Counted from the stretch's first letter, positions 8,560-16,940 are shown. The stretch is DNA of 64,000 nt from an uncultured Flavobacteriaceae bacterium (GCA_947500525.1 CANMSH010000003.1:372001-436000), one strand, 5' to 3'. Program-made: numbers and translations. Notes: generated from the letters alone by a model not told the origin.

Positions 8560-9072
8560 ATGAGAAATACAATTTTACGTTACGGATTTTGGAGTGCCCT
8601 TAGTATTCTTGGGCTGTTTTTAATTAGTTCATTACTACTAAAAGATCTTAGTTTTTCTACACAGGAAATTTATGGTTATGCAAGTATTATTATCTCTCTT
8701 TCTTTTGTTTTTTTTGGTATTAAACATTTTCGAGATCAAGAAAACAACGGTTTACTTTCTTTTGGAAAAGGGTTAATTATTGGTTTGTTGATTTCGTTAT
8801 TTGCCTCAATAACTTTTGGGTTGTATAATGTTATTTATGTTGAGTATATTGATCCTGAATTCATGACAGAATACTATAATCATTCTGTTGAGCAAATTAG
8901 TCAAACCTTATCTGGAGAGGCTTTAGAAACCAAATTAAAGGAGATGGAAGCAGAAAAAAACATGTTCTCAAGTCCGATCATGAACTTTTCTCTCATGTTT
9001 CTAACCGTCTTTATGATTGGATTGATAATTTCTTTAATTTCATCACTCATTCTATCTAAAAAAACATCTTAA
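8560..9072 (+). CDS. DUF4199 domain membrane protein
   Basis: A 170-residue protein with four membrane helices (about residues 10-28, 36-53, 70-92 and 140-165). A soluble segment between helices 3 and 4 contains VEQISQTLSGEALETKLKEM. This plan and the GKGLIIGLLISLFASITFGLY region fit the DUF4199 family, which is common in Bacteroidota and has no known function. The gene has its own -7 box, lies downstream of the LuxR-type regulator and ends 11 bp before the DUF1801 gene. Confidence 0.8.
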   Translation: MRNTILRYGFWSALSILGLFLISSLLLKDLSFSTQEIYGYASIIISLSFVFFGIKHFRDQENNGLLSFGKGLIIGLLISLFASITFGLYNVIYVEYIDPEFMTEYYNHSVEQISQTLSGEALETKLKEMEAEKNMFSSPIMNFSLMFLTVFMIGLIISLISSLILSKKTS

Positions 9073-9083
9073 ACTAACCTATT

Positions 9084-9554
9084 ATGCAATACAAAGCGAC
9101 TTCGGTTGATGATTATATCAACCAAATACCTGAAGAAAGAAAAGCTGCTGTTAAAAAGCTGCGTAAGACAATTCTAGACAACCTACCTAAAGGTTTTGAA
9201 GAAGGCATCAACTATAATATGATTGGTTATTATGTGCCACATTCAAAATACCCTGATGGATATCATTGCAATCCTAAAGATCCGCTACCGTTTATGAACG
9301 TAGCATCTCAAAAAAACTTCATTGCCCTCTATAATATGGGTGTTTACTCTGATGAAAACATTTTAAATTGGTTTGTAAACGAATACCCAAAGCATTGCAA
9401 ATACAAACTCGATATGGGTAAAAGCTGTATTCGGTTTAAAAAAATAGATGACATTCCGTACGACCTTATCGGAGAATTAGTATCTAAAATCACGCCTGAG
9501 CAATGGATAGAGACCTACGAAAGCACCGTTAAAGACAGTAGAAAAAGAAAATAA
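9084..9554 (+). CDS. DUF1801 (YdhG-like) protein
   Basis: A 156-residue soluble protein with the DUF1801 pattern: the start VDDYINQIPEERKAAVKKLR, then GINYNMIGYYVPHSKYPDGY, and the C-terminal DMGKSCIRFKKIDDIPYDLI. The family's structure is known but its function is not. It follows the DUF4199 gene by 11 bp and is 2 bp from the VOC gene, so the three are probably cotranscribed. Confidence 0.85.
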   Translation: MQYKATSVDDYINQIPEERKAAVKKLRKTILDNLPKGFEEGINYNMIGYYVPHSKYPDGYHCNPKDPLPFMNVASQKNFIALYNMGVYSDENILNWFVNEYPKHCKYKLDMGKSCIRFKKIDDIPYDLIGELVSKITPEQWIETYESTVKDSRKRK

Positions 9555-9556
9555 TT

Positions 9557-9943
9557 ATGAAAAAAAGAGTGACAGGTATTGGTGGTTTATTCTTTAAAAC
9601 TGAAGATCCAAAAGCAACAAAAGATTGGTATAAAGAGCATCTCGGATTTAATACAGATGATTGGGGTTGCACATTTTGGTGGAAAGATAAAGATGGAAAT
9701 GATTGCTCAACACAATGGAGTCCGTTTACCAAAAATACTGACCATTTTCAGCCATCGAAGAAAGATTTCATGTTTAATTACAGAGTAGAAAATTTAGTTG
9801 AATTATTAGAACAACTAAAGAAAGAAGGTGTTACTATTGTAGGAGAGATACAAGAATTCGACTATGGCAAATTTGGTTGGATTATAGATCTTGACGGAAA
9901 TAAAATTGAACTCTGGGAACCCAAAGACGATGCCTTTTTATAA
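9557..9943 (+). CDS. VOC-family (glyoxalase/dioxygenase fold) protein
   Basis: This 128-residue protein has the paired beta-alpha-beta-beta-beta modules of the vicinal oxygen chelate fold. It opens with GIGGLFFKTEDPKATKDWYK and ends with the metal-site strand DLDGNKIELWEP, whose Glu is a usual metal ligand. Substrate is unknown. The stop codon lies 23 bp before the transporter gene. Confidence 0.85.
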   Translation: MKKRVTGIGGLFFKTEDPKATKDWYKEHLGFNTDDWGCTFWWKDKDGNDCSTQWSPFTKNTDHFQPSKKDFMFNYRVENLVELLEQLKKEGVTIVGEIQEFDYGKFGWIIDLDGNKIELWEPKDDAFL

Positions 9944-9966
9944 CTTGCGCTTAGATATTAATTACC

Positions 9967-10731
9967 TTGACCTATTCAGAAATTCTCGCATCTTTTAATC
10001 TATCAATAACACAATGGGTAGTTATTTCTTTGACCACCTTTTTATTAGGAATTTCTAAATCTGGCATCAAAGGAATTGGAATTATCATTGTGGTGGCCCT
10101 TGCCTTTGTTTTTGGTGAAAAAGCCTCTACAGGTATTTTATTACCTCTGCTAATTTGTGCAGATATTTGCGCCGTTATCTATTACAATCGACATGCGAAT
10201 TGGACCTATATTTTTAAGTTACTTCCTTGGATGATTGCTGGAGTACTCGTTGGTGTTTGGATTGGCCATGATATTTCAGAAGTATTATTTAAGAAAATAA
10301 TGGCACTAATCATTATTGCTTCTGTTCTAATCATGGTATATTCTGAACAACGAAAATCAATGGAAATACCGAAAAGATTTCTATTTTCAAGCGTAACTGG
10401 ATTCTTGGCTGGTTTCACCACAATGATTGGAAATTTAGCCGGCCCAATTTCGAACATTTATTTTCTAGCTATGCGACTACCTAAAAACGAGTTTATAGGT
10501 ACTGCCGCATGGTTATTCTTTATCATTAACGTTTTTAAATTACCCTTTCATTTTTTTGTTTGGAAAACAATAACCAAAGAAACCTTGGTACTAAACTCGG
10601 TATTGGTACCTCTTTTAATTGCTAGTTTTTTTATTGGTGCAGCTATTGTAAAGCTAATCTCCAATACAAACTACAGAAAGTTTATACTCGTTGTGACCGC
10701 ATTAGGTGGATTGACTATGTTATTTAGGTAA
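9967..10731 (+). CDS. TSUP-family (TauE/SafE) membrane transporter
   Basis: A 254-residue polytopic protein with about eight membrane helices in two repeats. The first begins FLLGISKSGIKGIGIIIVVAL and the second has GFLAGFTTMIGNLAGP, as in the TSUP family of sulfite or organosulfonate exporters. Substrate cannot be assigned. The chosen start is TTG at 9967, because no in-frame ATG occurs before the first helix and the frame is open only from just upstream. The 3' end overlaps the convergent MtfA-like gene by 12 bp. Confidence 0.85.
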   Translation: MTYSEILASFNLSITQWVVISLTTFLLGISKSGIKGIGIIIVVALAFVFGEKASTGILLPLLICADICAVIYYNRHANWTYIFKLLPWMIAGVLVGVWIGHDISEVLFKKIMALIIIASVLIMVYSEQRKSMEIPKRFLFSSVTGFLAGFTTMIGNLAGPISNIYFLAMRLPKNEFIGTAAWLFFIINVFKLPFHFFVWKTITKETLVLNSVLVPLLIASFFIGAAIVKLISNTNYRKFILVVTALGGLTMLFR

Positions 10732-11496
10732 TATCGCGCTCGTCGATGTTCTAGACATCATCTTTAAGGTGTCAAGATTCAACATTAATCGCACCATTTT
10801 ATAGACTTCTGGTAGTTTCTCTTTAAATTCTTCTGGTGTCTCAAAAAAGTGCTCAACTAACACCGCTAAGAATTCATATTCATTTCTAAATCCATACGCT
10901 CTTAAATAACCCGATGCAACAATTTTTCGTTGTAACTTTCTATCCTTGAGAATATATAGTAATTGTTTAAATCGTTTCATAAAGTTAATAGCTGTTACAC
11001 TTTTCCTTCTTTTAAAAGTAAAGTGCAATGCATGCGTTAATTCATGAATACCAAGGTTTAAATTGTCATTCTCTACTTTAATACCTTCCATAAAGTCGTC
11101 CCATGAAAATACGATAGTCCTATACCTAGGATTCGTTTCTCCTTTATGTCGTTGCTTGGTGACTTGAGAAAAATAATTTTTAGGGTAAATAATAATTGTA
11201 TCGAATTCTGACAGCAAGTAACGACTCATTCCAAATGTGAGCATGATGGCTGTAGAAGAAATTAGTATTCTCATTTTTTCGGTCACTTCTACCCCATCTC
11301 TTCCTACAAATTCATGTTTATCTATGAATTTTTTAACACGATGTTCAAAACGCCTTTTATCTGCTTCTGACAACAACTTATAAAACGTAAAATGACGTGT
11401 AATAAGGCCACGATGCAGCGCACTAAGTTCCAAAGGATATAATGTGCTTTCGGTAAGATATTTACCTTTTACCCAGATTTTAAACAGCTCGTACAT
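10720..11496 (-). CDS. MtfA-like zinc-dependent peptidase (M90 type)
   Basis: A 258-residue protein with one HExxH zinc motif: H151, E152 and H155 in LGIHELTHALHF. The downstream acidic segment EYEFLAVLVEHFFETPEEF probably supplies the third ligand. This matches MtfA, a cytosolic peptidase that in E. coli binds the Mlc repressor. No Mlc-linked sugar system is nearby, so the role here is open. The hydrophobic stretch STAIMLTFGM is part of the fold and not an anchor. It runs tail-to-tail into the TSUP gene. Confidence 0.85.
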   Translation of the reverse strand: MYELFKIWVKGKYLTESTLYPLELSALHRGLITRHFTFYKLLSEADKRRFEHRVKKFIDKHEFVGRDGVEVTEKMRILISSTAIMLTFGMSRYLLSEFDTIIIYPKNYFSQVTKQRHKGETNPRYRTIVFSWDDFMEGIKVENDNLNLGIHELTHALHFTFKRRKSVTAINFMKRFKQLLYILKDRKLQRKIVASGYLRAYGFRNEYEFLAVLVEHFFETPEEFKEKLPEVYKMVRLMLNLDTLKMMSRTSTSAILPK

Positions 11497-11849
11497 GGCT
11501 TGCGTGACACCTTATTTGATAAAGATACTCATTATATAACGTGTATTATAATATAAATTGCTATTTGCCAGTAATTTAATCCAGTATTTACTGTAAACCC
11601 TTGTATACAAAGAAGTAAGACGATTTAATTAGATTGTTAAAACTACATCCTAAAAATTAGATGCATTTCGTTTTTTACTGAGTATCAAAGTCATTTTATG
11701 AAAGCTAATTTTCATGATGAACTAAATCATATTTCAAGAAATAATTATATCTTTTTAATTTTGCACCCCTAATTGTACCCTTTATTTGTTTAACATCGAT
11801 CTCAATGCTTCATACATTTACACTTATAAAAATTGAGAATATAAAACTT
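11497..11849. other. A/T-rich intergenic region
   Basis: About 350 bp with no gene I can support. It separates the divergent starts of the MtfA-like gene (-) and the truncated ORF (+). One clear signal is the + strand -7 box at 11756-11763. No promoter match was found for the - strand gene. Confidence 0.6.
11756..11763 (+). promoter_or_regulatory. -7 promoter box (TAATTTTG)
   Basis: An exact TAnnTTTG match followed by GCACC, the same context as at the atpB promoter. It lies 86 bp before the ATG of the truncated secreted-protein ORF at 11850. A -33 element is not evident. Confidence 0.45.
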
Positions 11850-12046
11850 ATGAAACCATCGACTTTCTCAAATTTATTGTACCCCTTTGTTTTCACACTA
11901 TCTCTTTGTTGTTCAAAGTTAAATGCCCAAAACGAATCACTCTTCTCAGAAACTGATAGTATTAAACTTGAACAAATAACTACTAATATTGATCAATTTT
12001 ATACAAAACCCTTATTCTTCAAAAACAACTTGTCATTAGCTGACTC

Positions 12047-12129
12047 ACTAGCACGACAATCTTCAGTGTTTCTGCAAAGCTTCGCTCAAAAGGATTGCCT
12101 ATGGCATCCTTTGTGCTCCGCTTTGAAAA
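12047..12129. repeat. 83-bp direct repeat, copy 1
   Basis: Aligns without gaps to 12195-12277 with 5 mismatches in 83 bp. It contains an imperfect hairpin (an AAAGGAT..GCC arm against GGCATCCTTT) enclosed by a CAAAGC/GCTTTG stem. It is more GC-rich than its surroundings. Confidence 0.9.
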
Positions 12130-12142
12130 TAGGACCGAATGA

Positions 12143-12164
12143 AAAAGGTAAAGACTTACCTTTT
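12143..12164. repeat. Perfect hairpin between the two direct repeats
   Basis: AAAAGGTAA (12143-12151), the loop AGAC and TTACCTTTT (12156-12164) form a 9-bp perfect stem ending in a T-run. It may be a small terminator or part of the repeat unit. Confidence 0.6.
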
Positions 12165-12194
12165 GAAGAAGGGGCCAGCTGATGTGGCTGAGTT

Positions 12195-12277
12195 ACTAGC
12201 ACGATAACCTTCAGTGCTTCTGCAAAGCTTCGCTCAAAAGGATTGCCTTCGGCATCCTTTGTGCTCCGCTTTGAAAA
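12195..12277. repeat. 83-bp direct repeat, copy 2
   Basis: Second copy of the 12047-12129 repeat, 148 bp downstream. Its inner hairpin has the loop context GCCTTCGGC, a C(UUCG)G-type tetraloop in RNA. The copy ends exactly where the terminator of tRNA-Arg begins. Confidence 0.9.
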
Positions 12278-12332
12278 CAAAAAACTCGAGCTTAGAAATT
12301 CAAGCAAGCTTGATTTCATCTCGAGTTTTTTG
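12278..12332 (-). terminator. Terminator hairpin downstream of tRNA-Arg
   Basis: AAAAAACTCGAG and CTCGAGTTTTTT form a 12-bp outer stem. Inside it, GAAATTCAAGC nearly pairs with GCTTGATTTC. Read on the - strand it lies 8 bp after the tRNA and ends in a T-run. It is symmetrical, so it could also stop + strand transcription from the truncated ORF. Confidence 0.85.
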
Positions 12333-12340
12333 TTTATTCG

Positions 12341-12414
12341 TGACCCCGGCAGGATTCAAACCTGCAACCGCTGGAGCCGAAATCCAGTATTCTATTCAGT
12401 TGAACTACGGGGCC
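12341..12414 (-). tRNA. tRNA-Arg (anticodon TCG)
   Basis: On the - strand the 74-nt sequence folds into a full cloverleaf. The acceptor is GGCCCCG/CGGGGTC with one G-U pair. The D stem is GTTC/GAAT. The anticodon stem is CTGGA/TCCAG with loop TTTCGGC. The variable loop has 5 nt, and the T stem is GCAGG/CCTGC with loop TTTGAAT. The anticodon at positions 34-36 is TCG, reading CGA codons for arginine. The discriminator base is A and CCA is not encoded. The gene sits between yqeY and the repeat patch and has its own terminator. Confidence 0.95.
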
Positions 12415-12424
12415 AATTAGTATG

Positions 12425-12877
12425 CTATAATTGTAAGTTCTTCTTCACTAATGTTGAAATGGTTTTTCCATCAGCTTGACCTGCCAATTCTTTCGAAACC
12501 ATCCCCATTACTTTACCCATATCTTTCATTCCACTAGCTCCAATTGAACTAATTGTTGCAACCACTACCTTTTCAATTTCTTCTTCAGATAATGCTTCTG
12601 GTAAAAACTGTTCAATGACTTTGGCTTCGTTCAATTCTGGCGCAGCTAAATCTTCGCGACCTTGCTCTAAGAAAATAGCAGCACTATCTTTACGTTGCTT
12701 TACTTGTTTCTGTAATATTTTTAGCTCCTGCTCTTCGGTTAAATTCTCTTTCGCTCCACTTTCAGTTTGTGCCAATAAAATTGCAGATTTCACCGCTCTT
12801 AAAGCAGTTAAAGCTACCTGATCTTTGGCTTTCATAGCTGTTTTCATAGCTGTCATTATCTCATCTTGTAAACCCAT
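12425..12877 (-). CDS. yqeY: GatB/YqeY domain protein
   Basis: A 150-residue helical protein of the YqeY family, related to the tail domain of the GatB amidotransferase subunit. It starts GLQDEIMTAMKTAMKAKDQV and has the C-terminal YqeY region GASGMKDMGKVMGMVSKELA. Its exact function is unclear; tRNA binding is inferred from the homologous GatB domain. It lies downstream of ftsZ on the same strand but has its own -7 box and is separated from ftsZ by a terminator. Confidence 0.93.
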   Translation of the reverse strand: MGLQDEIMTAMKTAMKAKDQVALTALRAVKSAILLAQTESGAKENLTEEQELKILQKQVKQRKDSAAIFLEQGREDLAAPELNEAKVIEQFLPEALSEEEIEKVVVATISSIGASGMKDMGKVMGMVSKELAGQADGKTISTLVKKNLQL

Positions 12878-12896
12878 GTTTATTTTTTTGCGATGA

Positions 12897-12904
12897 CAAA
12901 GATA
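12897..12904 (-). promoter_or_regulatory. -7 promoter box for yqeY
   Basis: On the - strand this reads TATCTTTG, an exact TAnnTTTG match, 19 bp upstream of the yqeY ATG. The -33 element is not clear. Confidence 0.5.
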
Positions 12905-12954
12905 CCAAAAAAGAAACAGGTAAGAAATTCAATTTAGAATAATATGATGTAACT

Positions 12955-12990
12955 AAAAACCCAAACCTGCTAGTAGCAAATTTGGGTTTA
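12955..12990 (-). terminator. Terminator after ftsZ (end of the dcw cluster)
   Basis: Read on the - strand, AAACCCAAA pairs with TTTGGGTTT and is followed by further T residues. The loop contains the self-complementary GCTACTAGC. It starts about 20 bp after the ftsZ stop and marks the end of the division cluster. Confidence 0.8.
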
Positions 12991-13012
12991 AACAAACAAA
13001 AACTAAATAGGG

Positions 13013-14875
13013 TTAATCTACATTGTCATGTAAAAAAGAATTATTAGAACGCAACTGTATATCGTTGTTATCGTCGGTATCTAAGGTTGTTCTAGATTGG
13101 TTTGTAGAAGATACTTCAGAAGAAGGCTCAACTTCCTCCAAATCTACTCCCATTCTCTTATATGCAGGCTGATTTTCAATTTCTTCAATGTTCTTGTTCA
13201 TTCTATTCACAAACTTATAATTGAACTCCTTCATTTTTCGCCTTCTATCATCGGCCTTTTTCTCTAACTCTGCAATGGTAAGATTTAATGGAGAAAGATC
13301 TTCTTCATTATCAGCTTTTATAGCTTTTTTTTCTTCTTGCTCAACTCGCAAACCAAATTGTAACTCTTCATCCTCCAATTCTTTCTGCGGTGCTTTATTT
13401 ACAACCTCAGACTCCTTATTCATAAAGTCTTCTAAACCATATCGAATTTTACCATCATCAGTATGTTCAGCTTTTACTTGAACAGGATCTACCACTTTAA
13501 TATCATCAATCTTAGAAATCAATTCATGTGTTGTAATTTCACTAGTTTCTTCTACATCTTTTCTTGGTGATATCGGTAAATCGAATGTTAAGGTGATTTG
13601 ATTTTCTTCATCCTCAATATCTTCCTCAACGACCTCAGTTTTGGTAACTGGAGTAATAATAAAATCATTAATATCTTCTGGTAATACCTCATCGTATACC
13701 ACATCAATATTTTTGATAAGGTCTGTGGTTGGAATTAAATTTGAAGGCACTTCTTCTTCAACATCTTCTAAAGTATGCTTTATAACGTCGTTAGTTGGCG
13801 CCACTTCTTTTACTGGGCGATCAATTACTTTTGACGGTTCATCAACTAAGGTATGTACAACTTTTTTCGATTGTGTAGCACTGATCTCCAACTGTTGTTC
13901 CATATTAAATCCTGTAGCAATTACCGTTACGGCGATCGCTTCACCTAAAGTATCATCTTCACCAACTCCCATAATGATATCGACATTACTCTTCGCCTCA
14001 CTCTGGATATAATCATTAATCTCACCTATTTCATCAATAGTGATTTCGGTAGTACCAGACACAATAAGTAACAACACATTCTTAGCCCCCGTAATTCTAT
14101 TGTCATTCAACAATGGTGAGTCTAAGGCTTCAGTTATAGCCTCTTGTGCTCTATTCGTTCCTGACGCCGTTGCTGACCCCATAATAGCAGTACCGCTATT
14201 AGATAGTACTGTTTTAGCATCTTTTAAATCAATGTTTTGGGTATAGTGATGTGTAATTACCTCTGCAATACCAGATGCCGCAGTTGACAATACTTCATCA
14301 GCTTTTGAAAAGCCTGCTTTAAATCCTAAATTACCGTAGACTTCTCTTAACTTATTATTATTGATAACTACGAGTGAATCTATATGCTCACGCAATTTTT
14401 CAATCCCTCTTTGAGCTTGATCGTTTCTCATTTTTCCTTCAAAAGAAAACGGTATGGTCACAATTCCAACAGTCAATAAATCCATTTCTTTTGCAATCTT
14501 AGCAATTACTGGCGCAGCCCCAGTACCTGTTCCACCTCCCATTCCAACAGTAATAAATACCATTTTAGATCTTGGTGATAACATAGCTTTGATTTCTTCC
14601 ATGCTTTCCATTGCTGCCTGTTCTCCAACATCAGGGTTTGCGCCGGCTCCTAATCCTTCCGTTAAGGAAACTCCTAACTGAATTTTAGTAGCGACTGGGC
14701 TATTTTGCAAGGCTTGCGCATCAGTATTACATACTACGAAATCTACACCGGTGATTCCTCGTTGATACATGTGATTTACGGCATTACTACCACCACCACC
14801 TACACCGATGACTTTAATTACGTTTGACTGATGTTTTGGTAAGTCGAATGAAAGGTTTTCAAACTCTGTACTCAT
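13013..14875 (-). CDS. ftsZ: Cell division GTPase FtsZ
   Basis: FtsZ polymerises with GTP into the division ring. The tubulin signature GGGTGTG is at residues 113-119, and the T7-loop catalytic motif NIDLKD is present. The protein has 620 residues against about 380 in E. coli. The extra length is a long acidic, low-complexity linker (about residues 330-600, rich in D, E, V and K) before a short C-terminal peptide ending SFLHDNVD. Long linkers are common in Bacteroidota FtsZ. It is the last gene of the dcw cluster, 24 bp after ftsA, with a terminator behind it. Confidence 0.98.
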   Translation of the reverse strand: MSTEFENLSFDLPKHQSNVIKVIGVGGGGSNAVNHMYQRGITGVDFVVCNTDAQALQNSPVATKIQLGVSLTEGLGAGANPDVGEQAAMESMEEIKAMLSPRSKMVFITVGMGGGTGTGAAPVIAKIAKEMDLLTVGIVTIPFSFEGKMRNDQAQRGIEKLREHIDSLVVINNNKLREVYGNLGFKAGFSKADEVLSTAASGIAEVITHHYTQNIDLKDAKTVLSNSGTAIMGSATASGTNRAQEAITEALDSPLLNDNRITGAKNVLLLIVSGTTEITIDEIGEINDYIQSEAKSNVDIIMGVGEDDTLGEAIAVTVIATGFNMEQQLEISATQSKKVVHTLVDEPSKVIDRPVKEVAPTNDVIKHTLEDVEEEVPSNLIPTTDLIKNIDVVYDEVLPEDINDFIITPVTKTEVVEEDIEDEENQITLTFDLPISPRKDVEETSEITTHELISKIDDIKVVDPVQVKAEHTDDGKIRYGLEDFMNKESEVVNKAPQKELEDEELQFGLRVEQEEKKAIKADNEEDLSPLNLTIAELEKKADDRRRKMKEFNYKFVNRMNKNIEEIENQPAYKRMGVDLEEVEPSSEVSSTNQSRTTLDTDDNNDIQLRSNNSFLHDNVD

Positions 14876-14899
14876 AATTTTTTCTTTTTTTAGGATTCT

Positions 14900-16216
14900 T
14901 TATTCTGCGTTATCTAAAAATTCTCTAAACTTATCGGCCCATTTTTCAAAAATCGACTTTCTATCAATCATTGTTTTAGGGGTTGATTTTTTTTCTTTTT
15001 TATAATCATCTGAAATGGTAACATCATTGTCATCCACCTCTAGTGACTCTTTACTCTTTTGACTTAGTCCTTTCATTAACAACCCTACGGCGGTTGCAAA
15101 TGATGGGCTAGACATTTCTACATCAGAACTACCTGATAAATGCTCATTCGGATAACCTATTCTGGTATCCATCCCGGTAATGTACTCTACTAATTGTTTG
15201 ATATGTTTCAACTCAGCTCCACCTCCAGTTAATACAATTCCGGCGATCAATTTTTTCTTCGTTTCCTCATGTCCATAATTTTTGATCTCGAGGTATACCT
15301 GCTCAATAATCTCAACTACTCTTGCATGAATTATCTTAGATAAATTCTTCAGTGTAATTTCTTTCGGTTCTCTACCTCTTAATCCAGGAATAGAAACAAT
15401 TTCATTTTCCTTGTTTTCACCAGGCCATGCTGAACCAAATCTTGTTTTCAATAATTCGGCTTGTTTTTCTATAATAGAACAGCCTTCTTTTATATCTTCA
15501 GTAATGACATTACCTCCGAAAGGAATTACCGCGGTATGACGAATAATACCATCTTTAAAAATGGCTAAATCAGTAGTACCACCTCCTATATCTATTAAGG
15601 CAACTCCCGCCTCTTTCTCTTCTTGACTCAATACAGCATCTGCAGATGCCAACGGCTCTAAGGTGATATTAGACAATTCTAAGCCCGCACTTTTAATACA
15701 TCTACCAATATTTCGAATAGAAGAAACCTGACCTACAACAACGTGAAAATTTGCTTCGAGTCTTCCTCCATACATCCCCTTTGGTGCTTTGATTTCGGCT
15801 TGGCCATCAACTTTATAATCTTGAGGTAATACATGAATAATCTCTTCACCTGGTAACATAACTAATTTATGCACTTGGTTAATTAACTTTTCAATATCGG
15901 CATCATCAATTACTTTTTCTGAATTAGGTCTTGTAATATAATCGCTATGATGTAAACTGCGAATATGCTGCCCTGCAATACCCACTACAACATCTTTAAT
16001 TTTATGATTTGAAACACTTTCAGCTTCCTCTACTGCTTGCTGAATAGATTGAATCGTTTGTGTAATATTATTTACTACACCTCTATGAACACCCATACTT
16101 TTGGCTTTCCCGATACCGAGCACTTCAATCTTACCATATTCATTGGCTTTCCCAATCATGGCAATAATTTTTGTCGTACCAATATCTAAACCAACTGCTA
16201 TTTTTTCGTGTTCCAT
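14900..16216 (-). CDS. ftsA: Cell division protein FtsA
   Basis: FtsA is an actin-like ATPase that anchors FtsZ to the membrane and recruits later division proteins. The phosphate-binding region IAVGLDIGTTKIIAMIG opens the protein and IGGGTTDLAIF forms the second ATP motif. The C-terminal helix FEKWADKFREFLDNAE is amphipathic and is the likely membrane-targeting sequence. The frame extends upstream to a TTG at 16240, but that would overlap ftsQ; the ATG at 16216 leaves a 4-bp gap and matches the family start. A charged linker precedes the C-terminal helix. Confidence 0.97.
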   Translation of the reverse strand: MEHEKIAVGLDIGTTKIIAMIGKANEYGKIEVLGIGKAKSMGVHRGVVNNITQTIQSIQQAVEEAESVSNHKIKDVVVGIAGQHIRSLHHSDYITRPNSEKVIDDADIEKLINQVHKLVMLPGEEIIHVLPQDYKVDGQAEIKAPKGMYGGRLEANFHVVVGQVSSIRNIGRCIKSAGLELSNITLEPLASADAVLSQEEKEAGVALIDIGGGTTDLAIFKDGIIRHTAVIPFGGNVITEDIKEGCSIIEKQAELLKTRFGSAWPGENKENEIVSIPGLRGREPKEITLKNLSKIIHARVVEIIEQVYLEIKNYGHEETKKKLIAGIVLTGGGAELKHIKQLVEYITGMDTRIGYPNEHLSGSSDVEMSSPSFATAVGLLMKGLSQKSKESLEVDDNDVTISDDYKKEKKSTPKTMIDRKSIFEKWADKFREFLDNAE

Positions 16217-16220
16217 TATC

Positions 16221-16940
16221 TTATTTTTTAGTACACACAACTTGTTTATTATAAACCAAGTTTATGGTTTGGTATTTCTCTAATGTTTTATCTTTTAAAG
16301 CCTTTTGATAAAAAGCCTTTAACTTTTTAATTTTGGTATCGATATTATCGAATGTTCCTAATTCAATTTTTTGATTACCTACTCGAGTGCTTAGCGAAAA
16401 TTCATCTTTTCTATTTATTTCAATTCCTATAATTTGCTTGTGCAAAAAAGAATCTTTAAAAATAAGATGAGCCATTTTATAAACTTCTTTCGAATTGTTG
16501 TTTCTCAAACCACTCAACAAAGGCACTCTCGCCGAATAATTAGATGACAACGGCATTTTATCTCCTTTACTGTCAAGATAGTAAGCAACTCCTTCGTCAT
16601 TGACCCTTGCGATTGGAGTTCTTTGTTTAATAGTAGCACCTATCGTACCTTCTATTGTAAGAAATACTTCAGCGTCTTCTATCATTTCATTAGATATTAA
16701 AGCATCCTCCAATCTCTTCAAAATTATGTTTTCTTTTCGCTGACTTTTAAGTTCACCGAAATTTTGTATTAACAATTTATTAACCGTTTTGTAATCTATA
16801 AAAAGGTTATCACCATTGGTAAATTTTAGATCAATTTTGTCAATTTCTTTCAGATCATTTCGTTGTGCAGCAAAGCCAAAAAGAAAGAGCGCAATTGCTA
16901 TAAATAAGATCCCTTTTATAAATGGCACGTACTTTTTCAT
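16221..16940 (-). CDS. ftsQ: Cell division protein FtsQ
   Basis: FtsQ is a bitopic division protein that links FtsL and its partners to the ring. The 239-residue sequence has one N-terminal membrane helix (about residues 5-24) followed by a periplasmic POTRA-like region (FIDYKTVNKLLIQNFGE) and the beta domain. The sequence is weakly conserved as in other Bacteroidota, so position between murC and ftsA carries much of the call. It overlaps murC by 4 nt. Confidence 0.92.
   Translation of the reverse strand: MKKYVPFIKGILFIAIALFLFGFAAQRNDLKEIDKIDLKFTNGDNLFIDYKTVNKLLIQNFGELKSQRKENIILKRLEDALISNEMIEDAEVFLTIEGTIGATIKQRTPIARVNDEGVAYYLDSKGDKMPLSSNYSARVPLLSGLRNNNSKEVYKMAHLIFKDSFLHKQIIGIEINRKDEFSLSTRVGNQKIELGTFDNIDTKIKKLKAFYQKALKDKTLEKYQTINLVYNKQVVCTKK

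Larger units (their letters stand above)
11850..12182 (+). pseudogene. Truncated secreted-protein ORF running into repeat sequence
   Basis: From the ATG at 11850, the first ~27 residues form a signal peptide (LLYPFVFTLSLCCSKLNAQ), followed by about 40 ordinary-looking residues (NESLFSETDSIKLEQITTNI onwards). From base 12047 the frame enters the 83-bp direct repeat, and the remaining ~45 residues are a translation of repeat DNA. An in-frame ATG also exists at 11805, but the signal peptide favours 11850. It is best read as the 5' remnant of a longer secreted-protein gene whose 3' part was lost when the repeats arose. The original product cannot be named. Confidence 0.5.

Noticed and set aside
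9967-9969. TTG as start of the TSUP gene taken as a sign of truncation
   Set aside because: The first helix is complete from this codon and no in-frame ATG lies nearby, so a TTG start is acceptable.
12086-12319. Open frame on the - strand across the 83-bp repeats
   Set aside because: It is a by-product of the repeats and terminator; no signal peptide, domain or promoter supports it.
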